A stretch of DNA of 64,000 bases from Bacteroidota bacterium (lineage in GTDB: Bacteria > Bacteroidota > Bacteroidia > Bacteroidales > Prolixibacteraceae), in NCBI GenBank assembly GCA_023251455.1, contig JAHEYT010000035.1:47987-111986 (forward strand). The letters run 5' to 3'. Shown piece after piece: positions 18,009 to 27,438 of this stretch. The position numbers and the translations under genes were made by a program. The notes under the pieces were generated by a model that was not told where the DNA came from, ran no database searches, and was given only the letters and a program-made list of their open reading frames with translations. Position 1 is the stretch's first letter. Every line of letters begins with the position of its first letter.

Positions 18009-19604
18009 ATGACAAAGAAATTTCCTCATACCTATGTGATCGTTTTTACTATTATTATTTTGGCGGCAATTACCACCTGGCTGGTGCCTGCCGGGGAGTT
18101 TAACCGACAAATTCTGGAAACTAACGGAAATAAACGTGAAGTTATACAAACAGACTCTTATCATCAGGTAGAACAGCAGCCCCAGACCTGGCAAATATTC
18201 TCGGCTTTTTACAAAGGATTTGTGAGGTCACCAAAAATTATTGTTTTTATTCTGATTCTGGGTGGTGCATTCTGGATTTTAAATGAAAGCAAGGCTATTG
18301 ATGCTGGTGTTGACTCGTTTCTGAAGAAAAGTCAGAAGCTCGAAAAATTCTGGGTGTTTAATAAGCTTGGCGTCAACAATATAATTATCACTTTGATGAT
18401 GCTCATGTTTAGTTTTTTTGGAGCAGTATTTGGCATGAGCGAGGAAACCATAGCCTTTGTTATCATCTTTGTTCCTCTTGCCGTTTCGATGGGTTACGAT
18501 TCAATTGTGGGAGTTTGTATGTGTTTTATAGGTGCAGGAATTGGCTTTGCAGGATGTATGCTCAATCCATTTACGCTCGGAATTGCCCAGGAAATTGCTG
18601 GCTTGCCCTTGTTCTCAGGAATTGAATACCGGGTGATAATCTGGATCGTAGTGAATATTGTTGGTATTGGTTATGTGTTGCGTTATGCGGCCAAAATCAA
18701 GAAAAATCCCAAGAAATCAATAGTTTATGCAGAAGACGAATATTGGCGGAATCATCATAGTCAGGCAAATACTGATTTGCGGCAATCTTCATTAACCAAA
18801 ACTTGGATCGCTTATGTTTTGGTTTTTGCGGCAACACTAATCTATGCAGTGATGATGCCGATGAACAGCATTAAAGTGGGTCAATCGGCATTTGTAATCC
18901 CTTTATTGCCCGTTTTAAGTATTTTGTTTGCTGTATTCGGATACATTTCAGCACGAAAATCAATGCAATATTTCGTCCTGAATCTCTTGATGTTTACCAT
19001 TGCCTATCTGATGGCCGGGGTGATGGGTTTCGACTGGAGTTTGATGGAAATTGCCGCATTATTCTTTACCATGGCTCTTGTTGCCGGCCTGGCTATGGGA
19101 AAAGGGCCCAACGACATTACCAAATTATTTGTTGCGGGTGCAAAAGACATCATGTCGGCAGCTTTGGTGGTTGGTTTGGCCGGAGGAATTATCGTTATTC
19201 TTGAAGATGGAAAAGTGATAGATACCATTTTGCATGGAATTTCGAAATCGATGATTGGAATGGGTAAAGTGGCAACGCTTTCAGTAATGTATGCTTTTCA
19301 GTCGGCTTTAAATATGGTTATCACTTCAGGAACGGCAAAAGCTGCCCTGATTATGCCTATTTTAAGGGATATTTCTGAAATGATAGGTTTGTCAAAACAG
19401 GCAACTGTAACTGCATTTCACATTGGTGATGGATTTACAAACCTGATAACCCCAACTTCCGGAGTGCTGATTGGTGTACTCGAAATTGCCCGTGTTCCTT
19501 TCAATAAATGGTTTAAATGGGCATGGCCTCTTATTTTAATTCTTACAATTGTTGGCTTTTTGTTATTGATTCCAACGGTAACAATGAAGTTAAATGGCTT
19601 CTGA
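18009..19604 (+). CDS. YfcC-family transporter (AbgT/DcuC-like)
   Basis: 531 aa polytopic membrane protein with about 12 helices. The N-terminal TYVIVFTIIILAAITTWLVPAGEF and the re-entrant segments GMSEETIAFVIIFVPL and FNLITPTSG-like GFTNLITPTSGVLIG are typical of YfcC proteins, which are thought to move basic amino acids, dipeptides or dicarboxylates. It is 6 bp after the cyanophycinase and so probably takes up the products of that enzyme (beta-Asp-Arg, aspartate or arginine). The substrate is inferred from context. Confidence 0.85.
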   Translation: MTKKFPHTYVIVFTIIILAAITTWLVPAGEFNRQILETNGNKREVIQTDSYHQVEQQPQTWQIFSAFYKGFVRSPKIIVFILILGGAFWILNESKAIDAGVDSFLKKSQKLEKFWVFNKLGVNNIIITLMMLMFSFFGAVFGMSEETIAFVIIFVPLAVSMGYDSIVGVCMCFIGAGIGFAGCMLNPFTLGIAQEIAGLPLFSGIEYRVIIWIVVNIVGIGYVLRYAAKIKKNPKKSIVYAEDEYWRNHHSQANTDLRQSSLTKTWIAYVLVFAATLIYAVMMPMNSIKVGQSAFVIPLLPVLSILFAVFGYISARKSMQYFVLNLLMFTIAYLMAGVMGFDWSLMEIAALFFTMALVAGLAMGKGPNDITKLFVAGAKDIMSAALVVGLAGGIIVILEDGKVIDTILHGISKSMIGMGKVATLSVMYAFQSALNMVITSGTAKAALIMPILRDISEMIGLSKQATVTAFHIGDGFTNLITPTSGVLIGVLEIARVPFNKWFKWAWPLILILTIVGFLLLIPTVTMKLNGF

Positions 19605-19671
19605 AAATATTGTTCGTGTCTCTTTATTAAACAGTGTTCGGTTTAGGCACTATAACTTGTCTCAGACGATC

Positions 19672-19716
19672 AAAAATGGAACGCAATTCTCTTTAATGGA
19701 GTTCCGTTCCATTTTT
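19672..19716 (+). terminator. Intrinsic terminator of the iadA-cyanophycinase-yfcC operon
   Basis: AAAAATGGAACG at 19672-19683 pairs with CGTTCCATTTTT at 19705-19716, a 12-bp perfect outer stem that ends in T-runs. Confidence 0.8.
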
Positions 19717-19785
19717 GTAAATAACGAGTATGTATAAAGTGCACGTTATTAATGTGATATGTTTTCTTTCGAATTTCTTTCCGGT

Positions 19786-19800
19786 TTGGCACAAGCTTTG
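19786..19800 (+). promoter_or_regulatory. Putative sigma-54 promoter of the secreted Arg/Tyr-rich protein
   Basis: TTGGCACAAGCTTTG has the -24 element TGGCAC and, exactly 10 bases after the GG, GT in place of the usual GC of the -12 element. It lies 64 bp before the ATG at 19865. Only one key base departs from the consensus. Confidence 0.5.
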
Positions 19801-19864
19801 TTTTATCCAGATCAGTTACCGGTAAAATACAAACAATTATTATTCACCTTAAAAACTGAAGGCC

Positions 19865-20452
19865 ATGAAAACAATTGATCATTTAAGGAAATATCTTCCG
19901 GTTGTAATTTTCTCCACAATACTGATCGCTTCAACAGTTGAAGTAAATGCTCAGAATTACCGGAAGGAAGGGAAGAAAGAAAACGGACGCGAACGGAAAG
20001 AATATAGGGAATCGGATCGCGATGATAACAGAACTGCGAATAATTACTGGAGAGACGACCGCGATCGCAATTACGAGCACAAGAGTTGGAACGATCGTGA
20101 ATATCGTCCGAAGTATTCGAAGAAAAATAAATATCAGAAATCAGACTATTTTGATCATCCGAGATACGGACGAGTTTATCAGCGATTTGACCGCAATCCG
20201 GTTGTATTTCATCACGATAGAGACAATTATTACTATTACGGTGATCGTTTTTACAGCTATCGCAGAGGAGTTGGTTATTGTGTAGTTGAACCTCCGCGCA
20301 ACGTGTATTTCAGGCAGCTTCCTGTTCATTGCGAAAGGGTTTATGTAAATGGAAATGTACTTTTCAGAAATGGAGACTTGTTCTTTAAGCTTTCAAACAG
20401 AGGTTATGCTTTGGTTAACTTACCAGGAATCAGCATCTCTGCAAGGTTTTAA
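19865..20452 (+). CDS. Secreted Arg/Asp/Tyr-rich protein of unknown function
   Basis: 195 aa. A signal peptide (ends near VNAQ, residue 30) is followed by about 95 residues extremely rich in Arg, Asp, Lys, Glu and Tyr, then YYYYGDRFYSYRRGVGY and a more ordered C-terminal part (PPRNVYFRQLPVHCERVYVNG... RYGDLF-like, NLPGISISARF). The C-terminal part resembles small envelope proteins of Bacteroidota that recur downstream of stress regulators. I do not recognise a function. It stands alone between two terminators behind a sigma-54-like promoter. Confidence 0.8.
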   Translation: MKTIDHLRKYLPVVIFSTILIASTVEVNAQNYRKEGKKENGRERKEYRESDRDDNRTANNYWRDDRDRNYEHKSWNDREYRPKYSKKNKYQKSDYFDHPRYGRVYQRFDRNPVVFHHDRDNYYYYGDRFYSYRRGVGYCVVEPPRNVYFRQLPVHCERVYVNGNVLFRNGDLFFKLSNRGYALVNLPGISISARF

Positions 20453-20494
20453 TTCAAACTAAAAATCAATTGTTCGGTGTTCTATATTATTGAA

Positions 20495-20533
20495 ATGGCT
20501 GCCTTAGTTTTTTAAGGCAGCCATCTTTTTTTT
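20495..20533. terminator. Bidirectional terminator between the secreted protein gene and purC
   Basis: A perfect 12-bp stem (ATGGCTGCCTTA at 20495-20506 and TAAGGCAGCCAT at 20513-20524) is followed by eight or more T on the plus side; it abuts the stop of convergent purC. Confidence 0.88.
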
Positions 20534-21479
20534 AGAGGTTATTCAGGAAATTCCTGACGTTGTGATCGATTCGTCCCTGAATGTCGGACAAATCTGATTT
20601 CACAAACTTATCTCCGGTAATGTTCTCGTAAAGTTCGATGTACCGTTCCGAAACCGACAATACAAAGGCTTCGTCCATTTCAGGAATTACCTGCCCTTCT
20701 TTGCCTTGAAAGCCATTTTCGATCAGCCACTGGCGTACAAATTCTTTCGAAAGTTGTTTCTGGTTTTCACCTTTGGCCAAACGTTCTTCGTAACCTTCAG
20801 CATAAAAATAACGCGACGAGTCCGGAGTGTGAATTTCATCAATCAGGTAGATTTTGCCATCCTTTTTACCAAATTCATATTTGGTATCCACCAAAATCAG
20901 GCCCATTTCGGCAGCAATCACAGTACCACGGCGAAATACCTCGCGGGTGTATTTTTCAAGCATTTCATAATCATCCTTGTCAACTATTCCCTGTGCAATA
21001 ATTTCTTCTCTTGAAATATCTTCGTCGTGTCCTTCCGAAGCTTTGGTGGTAGGAGTAAGGATGGGTTCCGGAAATTTCTGGTTTTCAACCATACCTTCGG
21101 GAAGTTCTACTCCGCAAAGCATCCGTTTTCCACTTTTGTATTCGCGCCAGGCGTGACCGGTAAGGTAACCACGAATCACCATTTCCACTTTAAATGGTTC
21201 GCAATGGTGTCCAACCGTTACATTTGGATCGGGAGTTGCCACTTTCCAGTTAGGAACAATGTCGCTGGTAGCATCCAGAAATTTTGCAGCTATCTGGTTC
21301 AATACCTGTCCTTTGTAAGGTATTCCTTTGGGCAATACCACGTCAAAGGCCGAAATACGGTCGCTGACCACCATCACCAGATATTCATCGTCGATGTTAT
21401 ACACATCTCTCACTTTTCCGTGATAAACACTTTTCTGTCCTGGAAAATCAAAATCGGTTCGTGTTAATGCTTTGCTCAT
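20532..21479 (-). CDS. purC: Phosphoribosylaminoimidazole-succinocarboxamide synthase (SAICAR synthase)
   Basis: 315 aa, the longer form common in Bacteroidota. Motifs: [11 protein letters not shown] (nucleotide loop), [16 protein letters not shown], and [10 protein letters not shown] with [16 protein letters not shown]. It joins CAIR and aspartate with ATP in purine synthesis. Its start overlaps the phoH stop by 4 bases, so it is read through from phoH. Confidence 0.96.
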   Translation of the reverse strand: MSKALTRTDFDFPGQKSVYHGKVRDVYNIDDEYLVMVVSDRISAFDVVLPKGIPYKGQVLNQIAAKFLDATSDIVPNWKVATPDPNVTVGHHCEPFKVEMVIRGYLTGHAWREYKSGKRMLCGVELPEGMVENQKFPEPILTPTTKASEGHDEDISREEIIAQGIVDKDDYEMLEKYTREVFRRGTVIAAEMGLILVDTKYEFGKKDGKIYLIDEIHTPDSSRYFYAEGYEERLAKGENQKQLSKEFVRQWLIENGFQGKEGQVIPEMDEAFVLSVSERYIELYENITGDKFVKSDLSDIQGRIDHNVRNFLNNL

Positions 21480-22486
21480 TTTTCTTCGGTTTTATCTGTT
21501 TTTGAATTTTCTTTATTCTTTTCTTTCCCGCTAAGTTCGTGTGCATGATGTTTTTCGTAGGCCAGCACAATGTCGCGCACCAGCCTGTGACGGACGATGT
21601 CTTTTACATCAAACTGAACAAAGGAAATGTCTTTAATGTTCTTCAATATCTTTTTAGCCAGAATTAATCCCGAAGGGCTCTGGAAAGGCAAATCAATTTG
21701 TGTTTCGTCGCCGGTAACCACGAATTTGGTATTAAGGCCCATGCGGGTCAGAAACATTTTTAGCTGCAGGACGGTGGCGTTTTGAGCTTCGTCCAGGATC
21801 ACAAAGGCATTACTCAGTGTCCGGCCTCGCATAAATGCCAATGGTGCAATCTGAATGGTGCCGTCTTTCATGAATTCATCCAGTTTTTTCGCTGGAATCA
21901 TATCAAGCAAAGCATCGTACAATGGCTGCAAATACGGATCAATTTTTTCCTTCAAATCTCCCGGAAGAAATCCCAGTCTTTCACCGGCTTCAACAGCAGG
22001 GCGGCTCAAAATAATCCGTTTTATTTCCCTGTTCTTTAAAGCCCTGACGGCCAGTGCTATGGCAGTGTATGTTTTCCCTGTACCTGCCGGACCCATAGCA
22101 AATATGAGGTCAGAGTTTTTACTTGCTTCAACCAAGAGCCGCTGATTAGGTGTGCGGGCGCGAATAGCTTTGCCATTTATCCCGAAAAGCAATACATCCT
22201 TATCTTCATCGAGAGTTTCTGAAACCCCTTCCGATTCATTCAGAAAAACCTGATTAATTACGTCGTCAGGCAATACATTGAACTGGTTGTAATGGTCGGT
22301 AATCAGATGAAACTTGGATTCGAATCGTAGAATTTCTTCATCGTCTCCTTTAATGATCACATCATTACCACGATATACAATAATTAATTTTGGGAAAAAG
22401 GATTTGATCAGGTTCATTTTGGCATTATTCACGCCGAAAAATTCCAGTGGATCAATTCCTTCAAGATGAATTAGCTTTTCAAACAT
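21476..22486 (-). CDS. PhoH-family ATPase
   Basis: 336 aa. Walker [12 protein letters not shown] and Walker [13 protein letters not shown] sit in a PhoH core with the [23 protein letters not shown] segment, preceded by a KH-like N-terminal part. The role in RNA metabolism is suggested for the family but not proven. The start at 22486 ([10 protein letters not shown]) is preferred over 22525 because a -7 box (TATTTTTG, minus strand, 22513-22520) lies downstream of the longer start. purC follows in the same transcript. Confidence 0.9.
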   Translation of the reverse strand: MFEKLIHLEGIDPLEFFGVNNAKMNLIKSFFPKLIIVYRGNDVIIKGDDEEILRFESKFHLITDHYNQFNVLPDDVINQVFLNESEGVSETLDEDKDVLLFGINGKAIRARTPNQRLLVEASKNSDLIFAMGPAGTGKTYTAIALAVRALKNREIKRIILSRPAVEAGERLGFLPGDLKEKIDPYLQPLYDALLDMIPAKKLDEFMKDGTIQIAPLAFMRGRTLSNAFVILDEAQNATVLQLKMFLTRMGLNTKFVVTGDETQIDLPFQSPSGLILAKKILKNIKDISFVQFDVKDIVRHRLVRDIVLAYEKHHAHELSGKEKNKENSKTDKTEEK

Positions 22487-22512
22487 AAATGATCGCAGCT
22501 TTGTGTGTGGTG

Positions 22513-22520
22513 CAAAAATA
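22513..22520 (-). promoter_or_regulatory. -7 box of the phoH-purC operon
   Basis: TATTTTTG on the minus strand, with ACTG at the -33 place 19 bp upstream. It lies about 27 bp before the ATG at 22486 and rules out the longer phoH start. Confidence 0.5.
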
Positions 22521-22732
22521 AGCACTTTTAAGCGATTTTCAGTGCGAATTCATGGTTTCGGCAGAAGAATTGTTAACAATCAATTTTAATGGTGATTTGT
22601 GGTTTATGGTTTTGTTATTCAGTTATTTATTGATTGTTTGAATTCTAGATTCCGGCATTTTATGAACTTCCGGAGGAATCTGCATGAAATGGAAATTATT
22701 CTTCCATTCTTTTATATAACTTTGTCGCCGAA

Positions 22733-22908
22733 TAGGTTTCTCATTGAGAATTAAAAGGGAAACAGGTGAGTCCGATTGTCGGTAATTCCTGTACAGTTCC
22801 CGCTGCTGTAATTCCTGAATAACCTTTTAACAGTGAACCACTGTTCCGGTAAATTCGGAACGGGAAGGTGTTAAAAGGGGGATAAGTCAGAAGACCTGCC
22901 TGTGCAAA
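22733..22908 (+). promoter_or_regulatory. Cobalamin riboswitch upstream of the btu-like operon
   Basis: The conserved core runs AAAAGGGAAACAGGTGAGTCC near 22757, CCTGTACAGTTCCCGCTGCTGTAA near 22791, then GAACGGGAAGG, and the B12 box AGTCAGAAGACCTGCCT at about 22885-22901. A -7 box TAACTTTG at 22717-22724 puts the transcription start at the riboswitch 5' end. Downstream, GGATTTTG (22912-22919) plus AAGCTTTC can pair with GAAAAGCT and CAAAATCC (22973-22989), a plausible expression platform just before the ATG at 23016. Adenosyl- or methylcobalamin binding should shut the operon down. Confidence 0.93.
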
Positions 22909-23015
22909 TCTGGATTTTGAAGCTTTCGGCGAAAAAGCAAAAAACCGTGTATACTTTTCATTTTTCATTTCTGAAAAGCTGCAAAATCCAAAATATTAAT
23001 CAGATTTTACAGCTA

Positions 23016-25442
23016 ATGTTTCAATTTAAGCACATAAGTAAGTTGTTATTCATCAGTGCGATGATGGTTTTGTTCGGACGGGCAGAGGCTCAGTTTGTTT
23101 CCAACGTTTTGGAATATTTGCCGGCTCCGGGTCAACACACCAATTCCGATTTTATTGGTACGCCATCGGCGGCAAGTTCGCTGGTCGGAACCAATAAGGG
23201 CATGGTGAGTCTGGGTGCGTTTGGCGGATCGATCACCGTTTACTTCCAGCAGGGTATTCAGAACGATCCTACAAATCCTTATGGCGTTGATTTTACCATT
23301 TATGGAAATCCAACCATGACCTGGTCGGAGTCGGGAGTAATTCAGGTGATGAAAGACGAAAATCATAATGGTATTCCGGACGAAACCTGGTACGAGATAG
23401 CCGGAAGCGAGCATTTCTGGAATACAACAACCTCTTCCTACGAAGTTACTTACCAGAATAATGGACAAACGTTAGCCAGCGATATTCCTTGGACAGACAA
23501 TCAGGGTAGTTCCGGAATTATTCCTGAAAACAGTTTTCACCAGCAACCTTATTATCCCAAAGCTGATTTGTTCCCGAATATTGCCACAGACAAATACAGC
23601 TTGAAAGGTACTCGATTGAATGCGCCAATTGACCTGTCGAATCCCGGCTCGGTTAATTCATTTCACAAAACGTTTGGTTACGCTGATAATACTCCGGTTC
23701 TATCGTCAACAGAGAAGTTGCCCGATAATCCATATACTTCTACCATAGAAGGAAGTGGGGGTGATGCGATCAACATCAACTGGGCCGTTGATCAGGACAA
23801 AAAGTACGTGAAATTAGATGAAATTCACTTTATCCGGATTTATACAGGCATGAATGCCCTCGCCGGCTGGTTGGGCGAAATATCGACCGAAATTACTGGG
23901 ATACGCGACGTGGAGCCTGCTGTAGTTGCCGGAATTCAATCGGTGATAGTAATTAAGGATTTGCCACAAAAAATTGGGGTTGGACAAAGTCTCGATTTGA
24001 ATGCCATTCTCTTTGAAAGCGGGATCAGGCAATCAAATGCAGAGATCGCCTGGAGTACCGGTGATTTGAAATTGGCTGCAATATCAAATGGAAAATTGGT
24101 TGCTAAAAGCGCTGGAAAGATTCAGTTGCGAGCTACATCAGTAACAAATCCTGATCTTTATTCAGAAAAAGAACTCGAAATATTTTCAGTCGGAACGGTG
24201 AAGATTACCATTCAGTCAACTAGTTTAAAAGTGAATGATAGACTGGAACTTACCGGAAAATTAACTTACCAAAATGGTGCTGTTTTGACCGGAATTAATA
24301 CTTCATGGCGAATTGATGACGATCAAATTGCGGAGATTGTCAATTCAGACGGAAAATATTACCTGAAAGGAAAACAGGTTGGGAAATGCTGGTTGCATCT
24401 GGAGGTTCCTGAAAATCATTTGATTCGTGACTCTGTGTTAATGGAGGTTGTTCCGGAATCGGCACTAAAAAAAGTATTCATTTCGCTGAAGACAAGCGAA
24501 AAAACCATCATTCCGCGGCAATCGGTTTGGGTTGAACAGGTTGATCTGACGGCGAAAGTCGATCGAAATCAGAAGTTATACGGATTGAAAGAGATCAACT
24601 TTGTTTCGCTTGCACATGCCATTGCAGCGGTGTTTAAAACTGCCGGATTCGACAGCGACTGGGCTTTCCGCGACGATGCTGAAGGCGCCTCCGCACTTTA
24701 TTTATGGAAAGTTCCTTCAGTTGAAGATGGTTCAACGATATATACGTTTGGATATGGCGGCTCCCGAACTTCCGAAGCTTTTCGTAAAACCTGGGTGGTG
24801 ATGCTCAACCAACAGCCAGTTGTTTCAGGGTTCGACAAAATCAAAATCAATAACAACGACGAGATATTAATCTACCACATTATTGACAACAATTTGCCGT
24901 GGTCGGTAACGAATTTAACTTCAAGTGTCGATACAGCTAAGATTAATCAAAGTATTGAAATACAGCTAAAAAAATATTTTTGCGGAATGGGCGCTGACCG
25001 GAATGTGGCAGTAAGTTCTTCTGAAGTAATTGCCAGTCAATCTATTCAGGTTGAGCCGAAAAATCAGGTCAATAGCAAAGTCTTTTTTACAAGCGATGAG
25101 CTTGGAAAAGCTTTGTTTACGCCAAAACAGTCAGCAGAATATCTGATCAGCTCGGGAATCGACGTTGCAAAACTAATGGTAGAATCAGTCACTGGTAACA
25201 AGCAGTTATTAAAGAACTTATTGCAATGCACGATTTATCCAAATCCTTTTTCGGAATCCATTAAAATCGAATGTTCTTCAAGTATAGAATCTGTTGAGGT
25301 TTTTAATGTCGAAAGTCAATTGCTTTTTCTTCAGTTAAATCCAGTGCCCGAAATTGATTTAAAAACGCTTCGTTCAGGTGTTTATATTCTTCGGCTAAAG
25401 TCTGGAAATCAAGTGTTTCATCAGAAAATTGTAAAAAAGTAG
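23016..25442 (+). CDS. T9SS-exported surface protein of the cobalamin locus (Ig-like and DUF4430-like regions)
   Basis: 808 aa. Signal peptide to AEAQ (residue 25). Residues 26-310 form a 'cell surface protein' domain (FVSNVLEYLPAPGQ, YGVDFTIYGNP) recurrent in Bacteroidota B12 loci. Two bacterial Ig-like domains follow, about 310-480. Residues about 500-640 contain WVVMLNQQPVV and IKINNNDEILIYHI, which resemble the end of DUF4430, the domain related to the transcobalamin beta domain. The last 75 residues are a type A T9SS sorting domain (IYPNPFSESIKIE, LKTLRSGVYILRLKSG, KIVKK). The start at 23016 is used because the frame upstream runs through the riboswitch. Likely a secreted or surface cobalamin-capture protein; that role is inferred. 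Confidence 0.85.
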   Translation: MFQFKHISKLLFISAMMVLFGRAEAQFVSNVLEYLPAPGQHTNSDFIGTPSAASSLVGTNKGMVSLGAFGGSITVYFQQGIQNDPTNPYGVDFTIYGNPTMTWSESGVIQVMKDENHNGIPDETWYEIAGSEHFWNTTTSSYEVTYQNNGQTLASDIPWTDNQGSSGIIPENSFHQQPYYPKADLFPNIATDKYSLKGTRLNAPIDLSNPGSVNSFHKTFGYADNTPVLSSTEKLPDNPYTSTIEGSGGDAININWAVDQDKKYVKLDEIHFIRIYTGMNALAGWLGEISTEITGIRDVEPAVVAGIQSVIVIKDLPQKIGVGQSLDLNAILFESGIRQSNAEIAWSTGDLKLAAISNGKLVAKSAGKIQLRATSVTNPDLYSEKELEIFSVGTVKITIQSTSLKVNDRLELTGKLTYQNGAVLTGINTSWRIDDDQIAEIVNSDGKYYLKGKQVGKCWLHLEVPENHLIRDSVLMEVVPESALKKVFISLKTSEKTIIPRQSVWVEQVDLTAKVDRNQKLYGLKEINFVSLAHAIAAVFKTAGFDSDWAFRDDAEGASALYLWKVPSVEDGSTIYTFGYGGSRTSEAFRKTWVVMLNQQPVVSGFDKIKINNNDEILIYHIIDNNLPWSVTNLTSSVDTAKINQSIEIQLKKYFCGMGADRNVAVSSSEVIASQSIQVEPKNQVNSKVFFTSDELGKALFTPKQSAEYLISSGIDVAKLMVESVTGNKQLLKNLLQCTIYPNPFSESIKIECSSSIESVEVFNVESQLLFLQLNPVPEIDLKTLRSGVYILRLKSGNQVFHQKIVKK

Positions 25443-25446
25443 GCTG

Positions 25447-27438
25447 GTGAGCGCAAAAACAAAAAATCTCATCCGGATAAACTCCAAAGCCCTGCTTTTC
25501 GGGCTATTCCTATTTCATTTTTCAGGAGAGATAGTTGCCCAGAAACTTACGGACACCATTCGCATTCAGGAAGTTCAGGTTTTTAGCAAACGAAAGATTG
25601 AGGAAGCTGGTTTGATGGTTACCCACATTGATACTTTGGCGCTCCAAATGATGAAAACACAAACGATCTCGGAATTATTGTCGTCGTATTCACCTGTTTT
25701 TATGAAATCATACGGGCGAGGATCAACGGCCACAGCTTCTTTTCGCGGAACAGCGCCTTCGCATACTCAGGTTTTTTGGAACGGCATCAAACTCAATTCT
25801 CCTATGCGTGGAGATGTTGACTTTTCATTGTTTCCGGTTTATTTTTTGGATGATGTGAGTCTTTTGCACGGTGGGAGTTCATTGCAGTCGGGCTCAGGAG
25901 CTTTGGGCGGCAGCGTTTTAATCAACAGCAAGCCTGATTGGACCGACCGGTTGAGTGTTCGCTATGTCCAAACATTGGAAAGTTTCTCGACCACAAAAGA
26001 ATATCTGAATATTGGCTTTGGAAATGGCCGTATTCAACTTAAAACGCGTTTGTTTTCCGATCAGAGCAAGAACGATTTTCCGTATTTCAACTATGGCGTT
26101 TTACCCATGCACGAGTCGGTTCAGAAAAATGCCGGATATGAAAAGCTAGGTCTGCTTCAGGAAATCTATTACCGATTGGCGAAGCATACTTTTTCGGCCA
26201 AATTATGGGCTTACCAAAGCGACCGTGATTTGCCCCAATTGATGTCGTTTGAAGGCGATGTGCGGAAAGAAACGCAGAATGACCGGAATATTAGGGCAGT
26301 TGGTTCATGGAAATACCTGACTGAAAAAAGTAAACTGGAACTTGTTGTGGGTTTGAATTCCAATAAATTAAACTATTTCAGGTCGAGTACTGAAGCCAAT
26401 TTTGTGAATTTTGATAGCCGCAGTAAGGAACAGAGCTATACTGGTAATCTAAGTTTTGACTGGAACCCACAGGAAAATCTGAGCCTGGATTGGTCGCTAA
26501 GTTCAGGGTATCACCAGGTTTCGGTTTTCGATCGGGCACAGAAAGTTGGATATCATCAGGATCGACTTGAGTTTTCGTTGTTGAATGCCATTCATTTTCA
26601 GCCTGCACCTAAAGTATCACTTTCGCTTCTGTTTAGAAGTGAATTGTATGACAGTCGGTTGATTGAATTTATTCCATCGTTTGGCGCTGAATATCTCATG
26701 GATAAAAAGCAGGAAGTTGCACTCAAATTAAACGTTTCGCGCAACTATCATCAACCCGGATTGAATGATTTGTATTGGTTTCCGGGCGGAAATCCAAATC
26801 TGAAGCCGGAAGATGGTTATTCCGGTGATCTGGCTTTGTCTTTTTCAAAAAGGAATGACAAAACCACTTTTTCAGGGCAAATAACCGGATTTGCCTCAAT
26901 AATCGACAATTGGATTGTGTGGCAACCATCTGCAAATGGTGCATCGTATTGGGAAGCAAACAATCTTCGCAAAGTGTTCGCCCGTGGTGCCGAAATTCAG
27001 GTTTCGTTGCATTCACAAATTGCGCATGCCGTATCTTTCGATTTGAAGGGTAATTATTCGCATTCGGCAACATCCAATATTGATGCTGTTCCATCGGTTG
27101 ACGGATCGAGAGGTAAACAGTTGATTTACATACCAAAAGATAAGGCGAATCTGTTCGTTGAATTCGATTATCAGAAATATTTTCTGAAACTGAATGCGCC
27201 TTTTACAGGTAAACGCTATACTTCGAGCAATAATGTGGAATCTGACTATGAAAAGGTGCTGAATCCTTATTGGTTGCTTGATTTGAGCGTTGGTCGCCGG
27301 ATCGATTTTAAACCATTTCTGATGGATGTGTTAGTCAATATTGAAAACCTTACCAATTCGGACTATATGGCTATTTTGTGGCGTCCAATGCCTGGACGTT
27401 ATTATTCTTTAACCGTTCAAATCAGCTATAAGAAGTGA
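25447..27438 (+). CDS. btuB: TonB-dependent cobalamin receptor, BtuB-like
   Basis: 663 aa, GTG start 4 bp after the preceding stop. Signal peptide to about IVAQ, then a plug domain (QEVQVFSKRKIEEAG, YGRGSTATASFRGTAPSHTQVFWNG, HGGSSLQSGSGALGG) and a 22-strand barrel ending LENLTNSDYMAILWRPMPGRYY...VQISYKK-like. It should carry a substrate across the outer membrane with TonB energy. The riboswitch and the BtuG-like lipoprotein downstream make cobalamin the likely substrate. No carboxypeptidase-like extension is present. Confidence 0.9.
   Translation: MSAKTKNLIRINSKALLFGLFLFHFSGEIVAQKLTDTIRIQEVQVFSKRKIEEAGLMVTHIDTLALQMMKTQTISELLSSYSPVFMKSYGRGSTATASFRGTAPSHTQVFWNGIKLNSPMRGDVDFSLFPVYFLDDVSLLHGGSSLQSGSGALGGSVLINSKPDWTDRLSVRYVQTLESFSTTKEYLNIGFGNGRIQLKTRLFSDQSKNDFPYFNYGVLPMHESVQKNAGYEKLGLLQEIYYRLAKHTFSAKLWAYQSDRDLPQLMSFEGDVRKETQNDRNIRAVGSWKYLTEKSKLELVVGLNSNKLNYFRSSTEANFVNFDSRSKEQSYTGNLSFDWNPQENLSLDWSLSSGYHQVSVFDRAQKVGYHQDRLEFSLLNAIHFQPAPKVSLSLLFRSELYDSRLIEFIPSFGAEYLMDKKQEVALKLNVSRNYHQPGLNDLYWFPGGNPNLKPEDGYSGDLALSFSKRNDKTTFSGQITGFASIIDNWIVWQPSANGASYWEANNLRKVFARGAEIQVSLHSQIAHAVSFDLKGNYSHSATSNIDAVPSVDGSRGKQLIYIPKDKANLFVEFDYQKYFLKLNAPFTGKRYTSSNNVESDYEKVLNPYWLLDLSVGRRIDFKPFLMDVLVNIENLTNSDYMAILWRPMPGRYYSLTVQISYKK

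Noticed and set aside
22902..23015. 38-codon N-terminal extension of the T9SS surface protein frame
   Set aside because: It runs through the riboswitch end and expression platform; the signal peptide starts at 23016.
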